A stretch of DNA of 59,566 bases from Branchiostoma floridae (Eukaryota; Chordata; Leptocardii; Amphioxiformes; Branchiostomatidae). Under the pieces are notes generated by a model. It worked only from the letters and a program-made list of their open reading frames with translations. It did not search any database and was not told where the DNA came from. The DNA is taken from the NCBI RefSeq assembly GCF_000003815.2, contig NW_023365881.1, positions 193,178 to 252,743 on the forward strand. The letters are read 5' to 3'. The translations under genes and the position numbers were made by a program. This document shows, in pieces, positions 21,986 through 34,197 of the stretch (positions within the stretch are counted from its first letter, which is position 1; each line of letters opens with the position of its first letter).

Positions 21986-23849
21986 ACGAGGCAACTTTAC
22001 TCGTAAAGCGGTTATGCAAGCTGTGCAAAGTGCCGAGCAGACCAGTACGTTGGCATGTCAACGGTGCGCCTACTGGGGCAGTCGTTGCAGATAACAGCCT
22101 ACACTGCGCCACAGCGTTTGCTGCTGTGTACAACTTTGAAACTGGTAAGTACATGATGCATTTATTCACAAAAATAATGCACAATGCCATGTGTTTCCGT
22201 GAAACAGGCATGATGGATGACACTAACTTGCTTGGAACCATCTGGAGGAGTCCTTAGGTAACAAGACTATATTAGGAAGTCACATGACTTGACTAGACCA
22301 ATAGTAGACCAGCTGGTGACAGTAGTTAGGTTTGAAACTAGATTTGAATCTCAGTTGCCGCTGCCGCTAGCCGCTACCGGACCAAGAGGTGAGTAGTGTA
22401 GCTCTCTAGTACATAGATTGTATATACATAGCAGTTACCGTTCTTAGTTCCGTATATGTCTGTCAGCAATGTCTGTTATCCCTTCGTAGTGTTTTGTGTA
22501 TTAAATAATTAGTAGTGTGATCTCTTTGTAAAGATTGTTGTATGATAGATCGCTTCTCTTTCAGCTGGAACCCCCGCGTGTCATCCCCGGCTCGTTTACA
22601 AATTGCCCGTTCCATAGTTAGTTAAATTCTCATATTATTTTGTGCTGTAAGTGCCGTAACGGCTGCTTCTAAACTTTCCTGTCCTGTTGTTTTGGCTGGC
22701 TAAATCTTTAATAGAACCAAGGAGAAACTGTAATCTCCTCACTAGGACCAATGTGATTGTGTGCATATAAAATTCCATTCGTTCTCTGGGGGTCCTTATC
22801 TGTGCCATCTGTGTGGCCCGCACCCTTTGATGATAGCCGACTCCAGATTCCTCAACTAAGCCTTTGTCCCCGTCTTGTCCTGCTGTGATTTTTATGGCCG
22901 TGTTGTTTGAATAATTTTACATGTACCGTTCATGGGTTCGGGGCAGTTACTAGCCGTTTTTTTCCATTCCAGCCGCTGAGCCTGTTTCCCAATCGCCTGT
23001 CCTGCCATGCCGACGACCGAGGCCTACCTCCTGGTAACACTTACGACAGTCTGTGCCCGGTGCCGTTGTGTCCTGCCAGAACTGTTTCTACTCTGAAGAT
23101 GGACAGTGCCTGGACTATGCAATGGAGCGGACTGTCCTCGAGACGTGCCGTCGATATTGCGGGGTCTTGCCAGAGCATCTCCCGTCGCCAAATGATTGTC
23201 CACTACCACAAAGACGCAGAAGAGGGCGCCCCGGACGATGATTCCACAGTCAACACGATACGGACTTATAGAGGACTTGAAAATGGACTGTCGTACTGAT
23301 TTCGTAATGACATTTTTATCCTACGAATATTGATTGTATGGTTTATAACGTTAGACTTGTGTCGGATACTGTACATTTGATATTGTACATTTAAACTGAT
23401 CAGTTTTGTTATGATGTTATTGACTTGGGCTTGATATTATTGGATCTGACAGTGAACTGTTTAACTTTGGCTTCATTCGAGCTTCACTTTTTGTGAAGAC
23501 CAATGAGGTTGTAGTGAGCTAAAACTTCCTTGGTAAGACTAAGAGACAAATGCATATTGATTTGCCCCTTGACGTTAACATGATCTGTTCCTCCACATAA
23601 TGTATTTGTTGTGATACTTGTGTCATCTGATTTATACAGGAAAGTCTTTGAAAAGCTTTCACAAAATGTAGCCTTACCGAGTTAGCATTTTCGTGGTTAA
23701 AACGGACAGGAAATGTTAAATATTAGGTATTTAGCATGATCGTAAAGTTACTGGATATTCTGAAATAATGTCTTGTATTGTTCCTATGATGTTTCAGTAT
23801 ATCTTAAGTTTATGCAACCTTTCCGGGGCGTAATAGCCCCGAACGCGCT

Positions 23850-24240
23850 CAGAAAATATGAAATATTCGGAACGTGTTTTGTCTCCAAAGAGTCCTAGAA
23901 CGTTCCATTACTTGAAATCCGGATATGCGACATGATTATATGGTCCCATTCTTGACTCCTGAAATTATCCGGATTAATACGAAATATTCGGAACGTGATT
24001 TGTATCCAAAGAGTCCGAACACGTTCCATTACTGGAAATCCGGATATGAGACGTAATTATTTGGTCCCGTTCCGGACTTCTGAAATTATCCGGATATATA
24101 CGAAATATTCGGAACGTGGTTTGTCTCCAAAGAGTCCGAAAAACGTTCCATTACCGGAAATCCGGATATGAGGCAGGAATTAAATGGTCCCGTTCCGGAC
24201 TCCTGAAATTTTCCGAAAACGCAGGGGAGTCATGTCAGAT
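23850..24240. repeat. About 120-bp tandem repeat, three copies
   Basis: Blocks starting GAAATATTCGGAACGTG at about 23857, 23979 and 24100, each followed by TCCAAAGAGTCC, then ACGTTCCATTAC, then a TCCGGATATGAG-like motif and TGGTCCC. GGAACGTG and ACGTTCC within each unit are inverted, so each unit can fold. Confidence 0.85.
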
Positions 24241-25147
24241 TTCGTCCGGATATTGTCCGGATATATCCAGAAACGGTCCCGATCCGGATGTATACAAACA
24301 TAGAAACGTCCGGAAATGACACCCTTTCGCACAGTGTTAGCCACCATTTCTTTTTTACATTTCGTTACGCGGGGAGGTTTACTTCCCCGAAGATGCTCGC
24401 CAGGCGAAGAATGCCATCATCACAGGCATCGCAGCATTCGACGACCTTGAAATTACCACAGGAATTCATCCTGCATTTTCAAATCAAACGGGACATAAGT
24501 CGCGTCTTTACGGTGGGGAGAGGCGGAGACCCCCTTACAAGACTTTAGGTAACTCCTGCCTAAAAATCGATAGTTTTAACGTAGTCCCGTATCAACTGCG
24601 ACCGTTCCTAAGGTAGCAATCGAAAACTCAGTAACTACTCATTCAATTTCGTTACAATAATTCACGCGTAAATAAAGAAGAAGAGGCCCGTTCGTGAAGA
24701 AAGTGGACAGCCATAAACACCCATGTCACTCATGCGACAGATACTCGAGGAGGGAGTGCTGCCCTGCTACAGGGGCTCCCCACAGTCACAATACAACAAC
24801 AGCCTTCAGCAAGAAAAAGGCATGCTAGACCCAAGGACGGGTCATTTTCAATACTTTCATCCCGTGGTACCGGTGAGGGAAAAGTTACAGGCGCGTACGT
24901 GCCGGCTATCCCTTACTCTCTAAACTTTAAGTGGTACCATCATGGTTAACACCAAAATAAAAATAAAAATAACTTAACTAAAACTTACCTACGTGGGATT
25001 TTCGTAACATGAGCTGACCTTTGATTTGGTGGAGCAGGGTCGCGACCCCCTGGGAGTGACCCATCCTATATACACTCCGGATACCCCACACTACACTTCC
25101 CTACGCTAATACAACCATTGGTGCTACTCTAACTTTTTAACCCAGAG

Positions 25148-26014
25148 TCAGTCAGGTTTGTACTGTTCAAGTTCATAGCGGCGTTCTTGTACCTCCGTCT
25201 GGGACTGGTCCAGCACTGGAGCAGCACACGCTCTTACCGGAACAGCGTTCGTCAGTATCGGCACATCGTTTACCCCCCAAGGGCCAGCGTTCATCGGCAT
25301 ACGTGCAGCGGTTACTCCACCTGGTCCTGCGTTCATTGGTCTGGGGCGGCGTCCGCCCCTGTTGGCCTTGCGCCTGCCTCTGCGTGGGGAGTATTTGTCC
25401 CCGTCAGGTTCACCCGTACCCCCTACTCCGGGTACAAGGCCTGGGCCCACCCCATACATGATGTCAAACAGCGCTGGATGGACTCGCCTTCCTCCCACCT
25501 GCCTGAGGGTGTGTCGGATGACCTGCTCGTCGTCCGCGAGTAGGCGCTTCTCGTCGTAAATTTGTTGTTCCAGCTTCGCAATCTCCGCGCAATAGTCGAA
25601 ACGTTCGCCCCTTCCAGGCGGGTACCCTGGGTATGGCCGGATTACGATATCGTCCTGGTGTCCCCATTCGTCGATAATCATCAGCTGGTGAATGCACGGG
25701 TGCGGGCTCGGAACGCACCGTAGCAGTTCCATCAGTAGCCGGCTCTGGATCCGGCGTGCACCCCGACGGAACTGCTCTAGGGCGGCCTTTATTTGTCGGT
25801 TGTGTTCAAAGGCATTCACCCAGGCCGGGTCTGGTAGTGCAACGGCTTCAGTCTCTTGTGCCTGGAGGGCTTCCTCGCACATCGCGTTCATTCGGCCGAT
25901 CGCGGTATACTCTCCTTCAGTCTTCCCACGCACATCGTGGTCTTCGAATAGAGTACCGTCGTCTCCCTCAAGTGGTGGGGGACTTCGGGATCGCTCTTCC
26001 TCCCGACGATCCAT
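25148..26014 (-). CDS. Unknown 288-residue ORF 3' of pol in the LTR element
   Basis: Same strand as gag-pol and between pol and the 3' LTR, the place where env or accessory genes sit. It does not look like an envelope: no signal peptide, membrane segment or Cys pattern. Visible features: a charged N-terminus (MDRREEERSRSP), a central helical stretch around EIAKLEQQIYDEKRLL that may form a coiled coil, and a very basic segment (SPRRGRRKANRGGRRPRP) followed by repeats of MNAGP-G-V. ATG at 26012-26014. Basic tail suggests nucleic-acid binding or nuclear targeting; that is inference only. Function unknown. Confidence 0.5.
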   Translation of the reverse strand: MDRREEERSRSPPPLEGDDGTLFEDHDVRGKTEGEYTAIGRMNAMCEEALQAQETEAVALPDPAWVNAFEHNRQIKAALEQFRRGARRIQSRLLMELLRCVPSPHPCIHQLMIIDEWGHQDDIVIRPYPGYPPGRGERFDYCAEIAKLEQQIYDEKRLLADDEQVIRHTLRQVGGRRVHPALFDIMYGVGPGLVPGVGGTGEPDGDKYSPRRGRRKANRGGRRPRPMNAGPGGVTAARMPMNAGPWGVNDVPILTNAVPVRACAAPVLDQSQTEVQERRYELEQYKPD

Positions 26015-26519
26015 TGGGCCCGTGTTTTAGTCCATGTGCGGGAGAGTCACTGCCGGCTACCCTGTTCCTCTCGGCCGCCTCGAGGTTCTTCTCCGGGCGC
26101 CCTTTTGCACTCTCGTCGGCCGCCGGTCTGAGGTCGTTCTGTATCGGAGTGGAGGCGACGACTCGGCCCTCAGTAGAACGACCGCCGCCACGGCTTTGGC
26201 TCGGAAAGCTTCCCATGACTGTGCCACTCCGGAGGCGGTGGACCTATGTGGGAGAGACAGAGCAAACAATGCGATTCCCCAACCCGGTTCAACAAAAATA
26301 GCAAATCAACTACGTTCGTCTACTTTTATACTAGAACGTTGGCTCACAGGTGTAAAGCTGGCGCCAGCTGCCTTATCACAGACTGTAGACGGCCTTGGGT
26401 GTCCAATGCCATTCCTACCAACGCTACGTGCCTATGATTAAACTGTCTGGGTCTTTTTATTAAAACAACCACTACTTAATATCCTAACTACCGGTTTTCA
26501 ACTTATCAAACTAGTCATC

Positions 26520-26922
26520 TTAACTATAGATCGTCGATACCGACTGTTTACATCTAAATCCCGAGACAGCGGGTCCTGCTGGCCTTCCACTCTGGCCAAA
26601 CTGTTTTAACTCTCTTTTTCTTTCGTAGTGTCGCTTATTCTCGACTGCCCTCCTTCTCTGGGCAATGACTACCCCCCTGCTTTGACGGACTTCCCACTGG
26701 ACCATATCCATCACCATTTGGGTGTCCGCCCGTGACCCCTGATGAGATTGACAGGTCATTGAACGTGACACCACGGATGGAGCCGGTGTGGCTTGTCACC
26801 CTGGAACGACAGATGAATGGCCCGGCGTCGCGCGATAAAAGTCGCGTCAATTGGGTGTCCAATTGAATTCTTCCACATTTCTCATCAACTAATACTTCTG
26901 TGTCCTGTGAAATCGGTTTCAC
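26520..26922 (-). other. Two overlapping short frames, unknown
   Basis: Frames 26635-26922 and 26520-26774 on the strand of gag-pol overlap and may be one decayed ORF. The first part holds LSRDAGPFICRS, which resembles the D-x-G-x-[YF]-x-C core of immunoglobulin-like domains. The match is too short to assert. Confidence 0.2.
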
Positions 26923-27156
26923 ACTTGCTAGCGGCCTAGCGTATTCCTCTCAGGACCCACCCCTGGCGATCCCTTCCCTCCCTCGGTGTCAGGACCCCAC
27001 CCGCCAGCTGCACGTGCCCCGATTTGGTCACGCCCACAGCCGCCAGCTGTGGGACTACACGCACTAGCTAGTCAGGGAAGACTACCTTCCACGTCAGGAG
27101 TGTCGACTGGAAGAGATCACAGCGGTCGCCCGAGGTCAATTCATCGGAGTGTCAAT

Positions 27157-27274
27157 GTTCCCTCCTACACTAACTTCGGAGTTTCGCGGTTTCCTCCTAC
27201 ATAAACTTTGGAGTTTCTCGGTTTCCTCCTACATAAACTTTGGAGTGTCTGGGTTTCCTCCTACCCAACATTTC
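27157..27274. repeat. 32-bp tandem repeat, about 3.5 copies
   Basis: Unit TTTCCTCCTACATAAACTTT followed by GGAGTTTCTCGG, starting at about 27157, just beyond the end of pol in the LTR element. Confidence 0.85.
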
Positions 27275-27650
27275 TCCAACTTCTGAACTCATCTAATTTT
27301 CCTGTCGCACTCGTATTAAAACTACAAAACCAACTATAATAGCTTTGGCGGTTCGCCAAGCACGAGGCTATCTCGACGTCAAATCTACATTCCTCTTGGC
27401 GTCGGCTCTAATGAGGGTCGAGCTCTCCAACCCCTACTATTTGGATTAGGAAATGCAAACGTAAAACTTACTCAGCTAACATCCCGACCCGGGGCGAATA
27501 ACTTCCGATTTGAAACTCTAGGCAACGGAGTTAATACTGCTATGATTAGTTGCCTCCTTCGATTAAACTTGAAACTAGCTAAGTAAACCCAGACTTCCTC
27601 GCGTACGGAACCTAATTCTATTCACGGTATATACATCATGGACACGCCTC

Positions 27651-30600
27651 CTACAGCGACTGTATCTCTACTGTATCCGTCATCCGATTATATCGTACAA
27701 CAAATTCACTGGGGCGTCTAATTACAGTTGGCGTGGCATATACAGCCATTACCACCGGATTACCATACCAATTTGGTGGCTTGGCTCGATTCGATCGTTT
27801 TGGGTAGCGTTTCACCTGAGTTCCCGTGACCTCGGTGGGGGCACCAGATGTTACCTCTTTACTAGTTTCTACTTGGGGCACGTATAAAACTGCTGGCGCT
27901 GCCTCTCCATCTCTACGCGATGAAGGATGGGTCACGCCCCGAGATGGCAAGGCCTGTCCTTCTGCATTATCGCCAGCCAAGGTCTCAGCGGGAGTGCTAA
28001 AGCTCACCTCTCCCTGACTTGTGGCTGTTGTGACATCGTTTTGACTATCTAACTCTGGATTGTCCGCATTATTACTCGGTTCTTCGTCTGCAAGGAACCA
28101 GCCGGGATTTAATAACCAAAAACCAAATTCCTCTGTATCCCCTCCCGCTGAATCGTTAATTTGGGACTCTGTCGCGTCTGCCCTCGCGCGTAGTCTCCTA
28201 GCTCTACGCTCTGCTCGCGCACTGGGCTCCGTCCCGAAGAGGCAATGTGTTAACATGTCTCTATGTAGCTTCCGTATCGGACCTTTACTGTCTTCTGATT
28301 GTACGACATACACCGGTATGTCTGGATTGGGCTGCTCTTTGACCACGTAGGGGACCTTTTCCCATCTGTCTTGTATTTTCTTCCTTCCTTTACATTTGCT
28401 TTTCACTAGTACCCTCTGCCCTGGTAGTAATGGGGCCTCTCTGGCTGTCCTATCGAACATCTTCTTACGCGCGGCGGCGGTCCGAGCCAAGTATTCTTTC
28501 GCCCGGGCGTACGCGTAACAATACCTCTGATGGTGCTCTCGAACCCAGTCATCGGGGATCGGTTCCCCGTCACTTTCCTCCGGATCTAACCCTAAGGTTA
28601 AATCGATAGGCAGTCGAGGGTGCCTCCCAAACATCATGAAGTACGGACTGTACGAAGTGCTGCTATGGGGGGTATTATTGTATACGCTTACCAACTCAAA
28701 TATGTATTCAGGCCAGCGTCGCTTCTGATCTTTCTCTAACGTCCCTAGCAAGTCTAGCAGAGTGCGGTTTAGGCGCTCAATCTGACCGTTACCCATCGGG
28801 TGATACGCAGTTGTTGAGATTTTAACGGATCCATAGAGTTTACAGAGTTCTTGGATGGTCTCAGACTGGAAATTCGCACCTCGGTCTGAGTGCAAGCGTT
28901 GGGGGAACCCATACGGCAAAATAAAGTGCTTCCACAGGGCCTTGGCGGTGGTTACGGCCGTCTGATTCTTAGTAGGAACCGCCACGGCGTATTTGGTGAA
29001 GCAGTCCGCGATTACCAATACATGTTCGTGCCCACTGGACGACTTCTCTAAGGTTAGGAAGTCCATCGCTACCAGCTCCAACGGGGCTGACACCTCTATG
29101 TTAACTAATGGGGGCCTGATGTGTGGGACCGGCGTCTTCCTTAAACAGCAACGCTCGCATGTCCTAACCCACGTGGTCACATCTGATTGCATACTCGGCC
29201 AATAGAACCTTTGCCTCACCAACGCTAGGGTCCTGGGCACGCCCATATGCCCATACCTGTCATGTAGAGCGTCGAGGAACTCGACCCGTAAAGAGGCGGG
29301 GGTCACTAACTGTCTAAACATATCAGCTCGGCCCTGTCCCCACACGAATCGGAACAAGATGTCATCCTCTAAATGAAGCCGGGGCCACTGTCTTAAGAGG
29401 CGCCCCGTGTCTACGTTTTCGTTCGCCAGTTCTTTGTCAGTGGGACGTCTTTCTCGGCCCAGGTAATGAATCGCCCTGCCAATCATGGGGTCTTCTCGCT
29501 GCAATTTAGCTAGTTCGACTTTGGTACGACCCGCCCAATCTGACGGCGAGTCGTCCGGAACAGGGGGTTTCTTACGTTTCCGCACATTCTTACTGGTGGG
29601 TCTCGGGGTCACCATACTCGCGCCCAAGGCCGCAAGGTGGGCCTCCTGTGGTGGAAATCTAGACAGTACGTCTGCATTAGCATTAGCCTTTCCTGGCCGA
29701 TACTTAACGTCAAAATTAAAACTGGATAACTGGGCCACCCACCGCTGCTCGGTGGCCCCCAACTTGGCCGTGTCAAGGTGTGCCAAAGGGTTATTATCTG
29801 TGTATACTGTAAATTCGTGTCCAAACAAATGCTCCTTAAATTTCTCGGATATCGCCCACTTTAATGCTAATAATTCTAACTTAAAAGAACTATAGTTATC
29901 CCAGTTCCGTTCTGCGGGCCTCAGCCCTCGGCTCGCGTAAGCTATTACCCTTTCTACGCCGTCTTGTTCCTGAGCTAGGACTGCACCTAAGCCATCATTA
30001 CTGGCATCGGTGTACACAACAAAGGGTTTCGAGTAATCTGGGTACGCCAACAAAGGAGACGTCATCAATTTCTCACGAAGGGTATCGAAAGCTGTCTGGC
30101 AAGCTGGCGTCCAGGCGAAAGGGGTGTCTTTCCGCACAAGGTCATGTAAGGGGCGAGCTATCTTACCAAAGGACTCTACAAACCGACGGTAGTACGAGGC
30201 GAACCCCAGAAACTGACGAACTTGTTTCACTGTCTTGGGTATGGGCCAATCTCGCAGGGCTGCCACCTTATCGCTATCCGTGGCGACCCCGTCTGCACTC
30301 ACTACGTGACCTAAGTACTTGACTGACGTCTGCAACAGATGGCACTTATTAGGCTTGAGTTTCAAGCCATACTGACTCAGACGGCTGAACACTAGGTCTA
30401 GCCTCTCCAGATGTTCATCGAAGCCCTTAGAAAATACAATGATGTCATCGAGATATATTAACAGAATTTCGAGATTCTGGTCTCCTAGGCAACGCTGCAT
30501 TAACCTCTGAAAGGTCGAGGGGGCATTGCAAAGGCCAAAGGGCATACGTTTGAACTCGTGTAACCCGTATTGGGTACAAAATGCGGTCTTTTCTCTGTCC

Positions 30601-31838
30601 CCCTCGTCGACCTCAACTTGCCAGTATCCCGAGGCTAAGTCCAGAGTCGAAAACAGCTGTGCCCCGCCCAGCGCGTCAAGGCTTTCCTCGATTCTGGGCA
30701 GGGGAAATGCATCTCTGTGTGTGCGTGCATTCAATTTCCTATAATCTACACAAAATCGCAAACTCCCATCCTTCTTCCGAACTAAAACGACTGGTGCGGC
30801 CCAAGGGGAGCAGCTAGGCTGAATTACGCCCTGATCTAACATTGCCTTAACCTCGTGGTGAAGGGCAGGGGGAATCCGGCGGTACGGTTCCCTGGATGGT
30901 GGTGCATCCCCTGTCTGAATTCTATGGGTAATGACATTAGTATGGCCAAAATCATACTTATCCTTGGAAAAGACGGCCTTGTGTTTTGTCAATAATAACT
31001 GTAGCTTATCTTTCTGTTCGCCGGACAATTTTGTAACATCAATGTCAACATCCACTGGCAGTGCGTCCTTATCCGAAGTTACTGGACCGTCTGTCACCGG
31101 CTCTGCGTTTACAAATCGGGCGTAAGCTTCTACCCTATCGCCTAGTTTGACTTCGACCTCGAGTTCCTGTTCTGGCACTCGATCCACTAAAAATAGCTCC
31201 CCTAATTTGGCACGGGTTCCCAACGTGATGTCCCAATCCCCGACATTAGCTACCCGTACAGGGACACGTCCGGCCGTCACCTCAGCATAGCTGCGGGCTA
31301 CAAGTATGGACTTCGGCAGAGTCCCTGGCTCTGGAGGCTCAACTAAAACAGTATAGGGGGCGCCGTCGGGTCCCGGGCGTGCCCTGCCAAATATAACCAC
31401 CTCGTGACCGGCGGGAATTACTAACTTCTGGCGATGAGGTGCCCAGACGTACCCAACACGCCCGTTCTCCGCTGACGTAAACCGCTTGCGTTTTTCCTCT
31501 GCCTTCAAAGCCTGGGCCCACACCCGGGCCTCCTTATCTCCGCTGTCAAGGGTAAGGGGAGCTTCGGTGGCCCCTCCCAAGATAGATAAACACTCGCCTA
31601 TAATATTCATCCCTAACACTACTGAACCGGCCCAGCTAGGAATATTTTCTGCTACTAGGACCCCCCGCTGTGGTATGACGTGGCCCATTACTTCTACGTC
31701 CATTTCTACATAACCTAGGAAATCCAGTTCTAGTCCATTCATCGCAGTCACCCTTACCCACGAAGTGTCACGGGACAAATCTTTCCCTTCGGTGCCAAAA
31801 TTATTTTCGAAACAATCCCGTGCCATTATGGTCACCAT
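27651..31838 (-). pseudogene. pol: Ty3/gypsy pol polyprotein (protease-RT-RNase H-integrase), nonsense mutation in protease
   Basis: The open frame from ATG 31838 encodes 1395 residues. RT: catalytic Asp400 in FSTLDLASGYWQ and YLDD at 462-465. RNase H: Asp611 (YTDAS), Glu655, Asp681 (YTDNN). Integrase: HHCC zinc site His859, His864, Cys894, Cys897, and the DDE triad Asp926, Asp985, Glu1021 with the canonical 35-residue spacing. A GPY/F-like tail follows (KIQDRWEKVPYVV). The same frame is open upstream to the end of gag except for one TAA at 31854-31856, two codons before the protease DTGS. Thus gag and pol are linked in the -1 frame, and this copy has an early stop at the protease. All catalytic residues downstream are intact, so the break looks recent or is a sequencing error. 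Confidence 0.93.
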
Positions 31839-32056
31839 AGAGCCTGTGTCTAATTAACAACGCATTTCTTTCCCTGCAAATTTTACGTTGGCCGTAAAAC
31901 TCCCCCCAACCGTCCGTGAAGTCAGCGAGCTTACTAATCGCGGGGAGTTGTTAGTGTAACTATAAACACTCGCGGCACCCGAACCTATTCTACCTGTAGC
32001 TTGGGGCCTATCTTCGTTAGTTTCCTCCGTCCGGTGCCCCTCCCCGGCGGAGACCC

Positions 32057-33610
32057 CTAGTTTGGCGAGCCCTGCTGGCCGCCCTGCGGCGCTACGCTCT
32101 GACTGCTAGAGGACTCACTCGAGCCCCTCGGCGTACCAATGGCGGAATCCGGACGAGCGGCGCCATACTGGCGGCAATCGCGCCCAATGTGCCCGACCTC
32201 ATCACACAGACGACAGATTGGCCGCCCGTCTTCGGCGTAGCGATACCTTGGGTACCGCTGGTCACGTTCGTTCGGACGGCGGTCCCATCCGAATCGATTT
32301 GGGCCTTGGCGCCCCGACCTAGCGCCACTAGGGCCAGGACGTGGCGCGTTATACTGCTCATACTGCTCGGGTCTACGAGCCAGGGCCTCGTTCGTCCGGA
32401 TTAGGGCCTCGTTCTGCGCACGTAGTTCTCGAATTTCACGTCTTAGATCTTCCTGACCTTGGTAATATCTATACGACGTGTCCGCCGTCCCCTGGGAGTC
32501 AGTGGACGCGCAGGCGCCCCTGGAGCTAGCTTCTTTTACGGGTGATCGCCCCCCTGTAAGCCCCCTGACTTCCAGTCGGATATCCATGAACGTGCATTCG
32601 CGGCGTTGCCGGACATGCGCTTCTAGATGCCTACTCAGGTGCCTATCCCGAAGCCCGGCAATAAACTTATCGCGGAGGGCCCTGTCCTGGTCTGTTAATA
32701 TGCCCGGCCGCTTCTGCTCTGCTCTGTGTGCTAGGCCCTGCAGAGCGAGGGCATAGTCGCGATATGACTCGTCCGGTCCTTGTTCTCGCCGATAGAACTC
32801 GGACAACAAGGTCGTGCAGGGAGCTGTGTCTCTATACGCGTCCCTCAACACGCGGATTATAGTGTCAATACTCGTCTTCTCCCGCGACGAGAGGCAGGCC
32901 ACCTCACGTTTGGCATCCCCCTCTAAGCTTCGCAAGACTAGATGGGCCTGCTGCTCAGGCGGGGTACCCCACGAGCTGAACGAAATCTGGGCCTCCTCCC
33001 ACCAGTCCTCAAACGAACTGGCGGGGTCCCTGCCAGAGAATTTCGTCAAATTTTTCTCCTGCTGTACCACGACCGTCGGCGGAGGCAAGGAGAGGACCGA
33101 CTGTCCCAACCCCAGCTGTGGAGTCCCCGGTGCCCCTGGCAATGTAGGGGCCCCGTTCGGTAATTGGTGCCCGCCCCCCTGCTGTGAGGTGGAAACGGCC
33201 GTCGCCCCGGTAGCGGACGTAGCGACGGACTGTGTTTCGGACGGGTCCGCCTGCGATACCGTCACCGAGGCCCATGATGGCGTGGCCGAACCCGAGGGCA
33301 CATAAATGGGAGTGGAGCCTCCCGCCTGACCATCTATCTGGCTTACTCCTGCGAGGCTAAAATCACTAATCGACGGTGAAGCGGGGCTGTCCCTTAAAGC
33401 AAAACGCGGAAATGTCACCACGGGCGTGCTATTCGATGCCCCCGCTACACTCGACGTCGAAGTGCGCCCTAGATATGCCCTAAGTTGCGCGGCTTGGGAG
33501 AACGGAGACTCGACCTCAGCAATACTTGGTTTGGGTCGGGTCGCGGGGGTTGACACCTTTACATCCCCTCCCTTGCTGGTTTCACCCCCTTTGTGCTGTT
33601 CCGTAGACAT
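32057..33610 (-). CDS. gag: Ty3/gypsy Gag polyprotein
   Basis: Structural protein that would coat and package element RNA in virus-like particles. The first ATG of the frame is at 33610, giving 517 residues; the frame is open farther up to 33721 but without an ATG. It has a Ser/Thr/Pro-rich N-terminal third, a capsid-like middle (the SFEDWWEEAQISF, LRSLEGDAKREV and FYRREQGPDESYRDYALAL region is typical of gypsy capsids), and one CCHC zinc knuckle near residue 466 (C-R-L-C-x4-H-x4-C). It ends at TAG 32057-32059, where the pol frame overlaps at -1. Intact as read. Confidence 0.88.
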   Translation of the reverse strand: MSTEQHKGGETSKGGDVKVSTPATRPKPSIAEVESPFSQAAQLRAYLGRTSTSSVAGASNSTPVVTFPRFALRDSPASPSISDFSLAGVSQIDGQAGGSTPIYVPSGSATPSWASVTVSQADPSETQSVATSATGATAVSTSQQGGGHQLPNGAPTLPGAPGTPQLGLGQSVLSLPPPTVVVQQEKNLTKFSGRDPASSFEDWWEEAQISFSSWGTPPEQQAHLVLRSLEGDAKREVACLSSREKTSIDTIIRVLRDAYRDTAPCTTLLSEFYRREQGPDESYRDYALALQGLAHRAEQKRPGILTDQDRALRDKFIAGLRDRHLSRHLEAHVRQRRECTFMDIRLEVRGLTGGRSPVKEASSRGACASTDSQGTADTSYRYYQGQEDLRREIRELRAQNEALIRTNEALARRPEQYEQYNAPRPGPSGARSGRQGPNRFGWDRRPNERDQRYPRYRYAEDGRPICRLCDEVGHIGRDCRQYGAARPDSAIGTPRGSSESSSSQSVAPQGGQQGSPN

Positions 33611-33864
33611 CTTACGATGATTTGCCGCCCTGTCTACTCTTTCTAGGCTCGCCTCTGACAGCCACGAATTTGGATCGATAACGCAAGAATCGAAACACGA
33701 CAGAGGCAAAAAGTAACACAATCAACAAAAATACTCGAAGTCAAATAAACCGCGACCTGTCTGCCTCAACAGGCTATCCTATTTAGTTCCTTGCCTGCTC
33801 AACCAACTAGTACATAGATATTCCATAAAAATCAAATCTATCGTCAGGTACTACAACTGTCTAT

Positions 33865-34197
33865 CTACGAACTGGACACTCTGGGGACATTAACGATCGT
33901 TACGGTACGCGTGGCCGCTGGCAGTGTCTCTTCGTTTGGTGGCAGTGCCACAAGTCCTACTCTCATAAACACCTCATGCCCAACATTCATCTCACCCAAC
34001 CGGCGACTCGTCATCTGAAGCTCGTACGGGTGCGAAAACCACACTACAACATTTCTGCTTCCTGCGGAGAATTGAACTGCCTCTCTCTGCCTCAGGAATC
34101 GATAGCCAAAAGTCCTAGCGAACCCACACGCCCACTCTATGTCACTCTCGGACCCGTGTCTCAGCGGAATCAGTATGTTCCCAGCAGGTATCGACAT
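33865..34197 (-). CDS. Accessory ORF-b 5' of gag, 110 residues, unknown
   Basis: Lies between the 5' LTR and gag on the same strand, starting inside the last 28 bp of ORF-a. It repeats the pattern of ORF-a: G[FY], then Q-x-E, then V-x-WF-x-x-P-x-x-L, then GL-x-x-x-P, then a final V-[ND]-x-VP. I read the two as tandem copies of one domain of about 100 residues, made either as two proteins or as one by frameshifting. Ty3/gypsy elements rarely carry ORFs 5' of gag. Function unknown. Confidence 0.5.
   Translation of the reverse strand: MSIPAGNILIPLRHGSESDIEWACGFARTFGYRFLRQREAVQFSAGSRNVVVWFSHPYELQMTSRRLGEMNVGHEVFMRVGLVALPPNEETLPAATRTVTIVNVPRVSSS

Larger units (their letters stand above)
20620..25147. 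other. Unassigned cargo region of the LTR element
   Basis: Rich in TCCGGA/ATATCCGGAC motifs and tandem repeats (72 bp at 21609-21985, about 120 bp at 23850-24240). Small protein-like frames on the plus strand near 22010-22145, 24360-24610 (EVYFPEDARQAKNAIITG) and 24723-24923 have no recognised homologue. Nothing here looks like env, RNase H or any usual retroelement function. Confidence 0.4.

Noticed and set aside
24598-24622. CCGTTCCTAAGGTAGCAA resembles a conserved large-subunit rRNA segment
   Set aside because: Only about ten bases (CTAAGGTAGC) agree with rRNA and the flanks do not; chance match.
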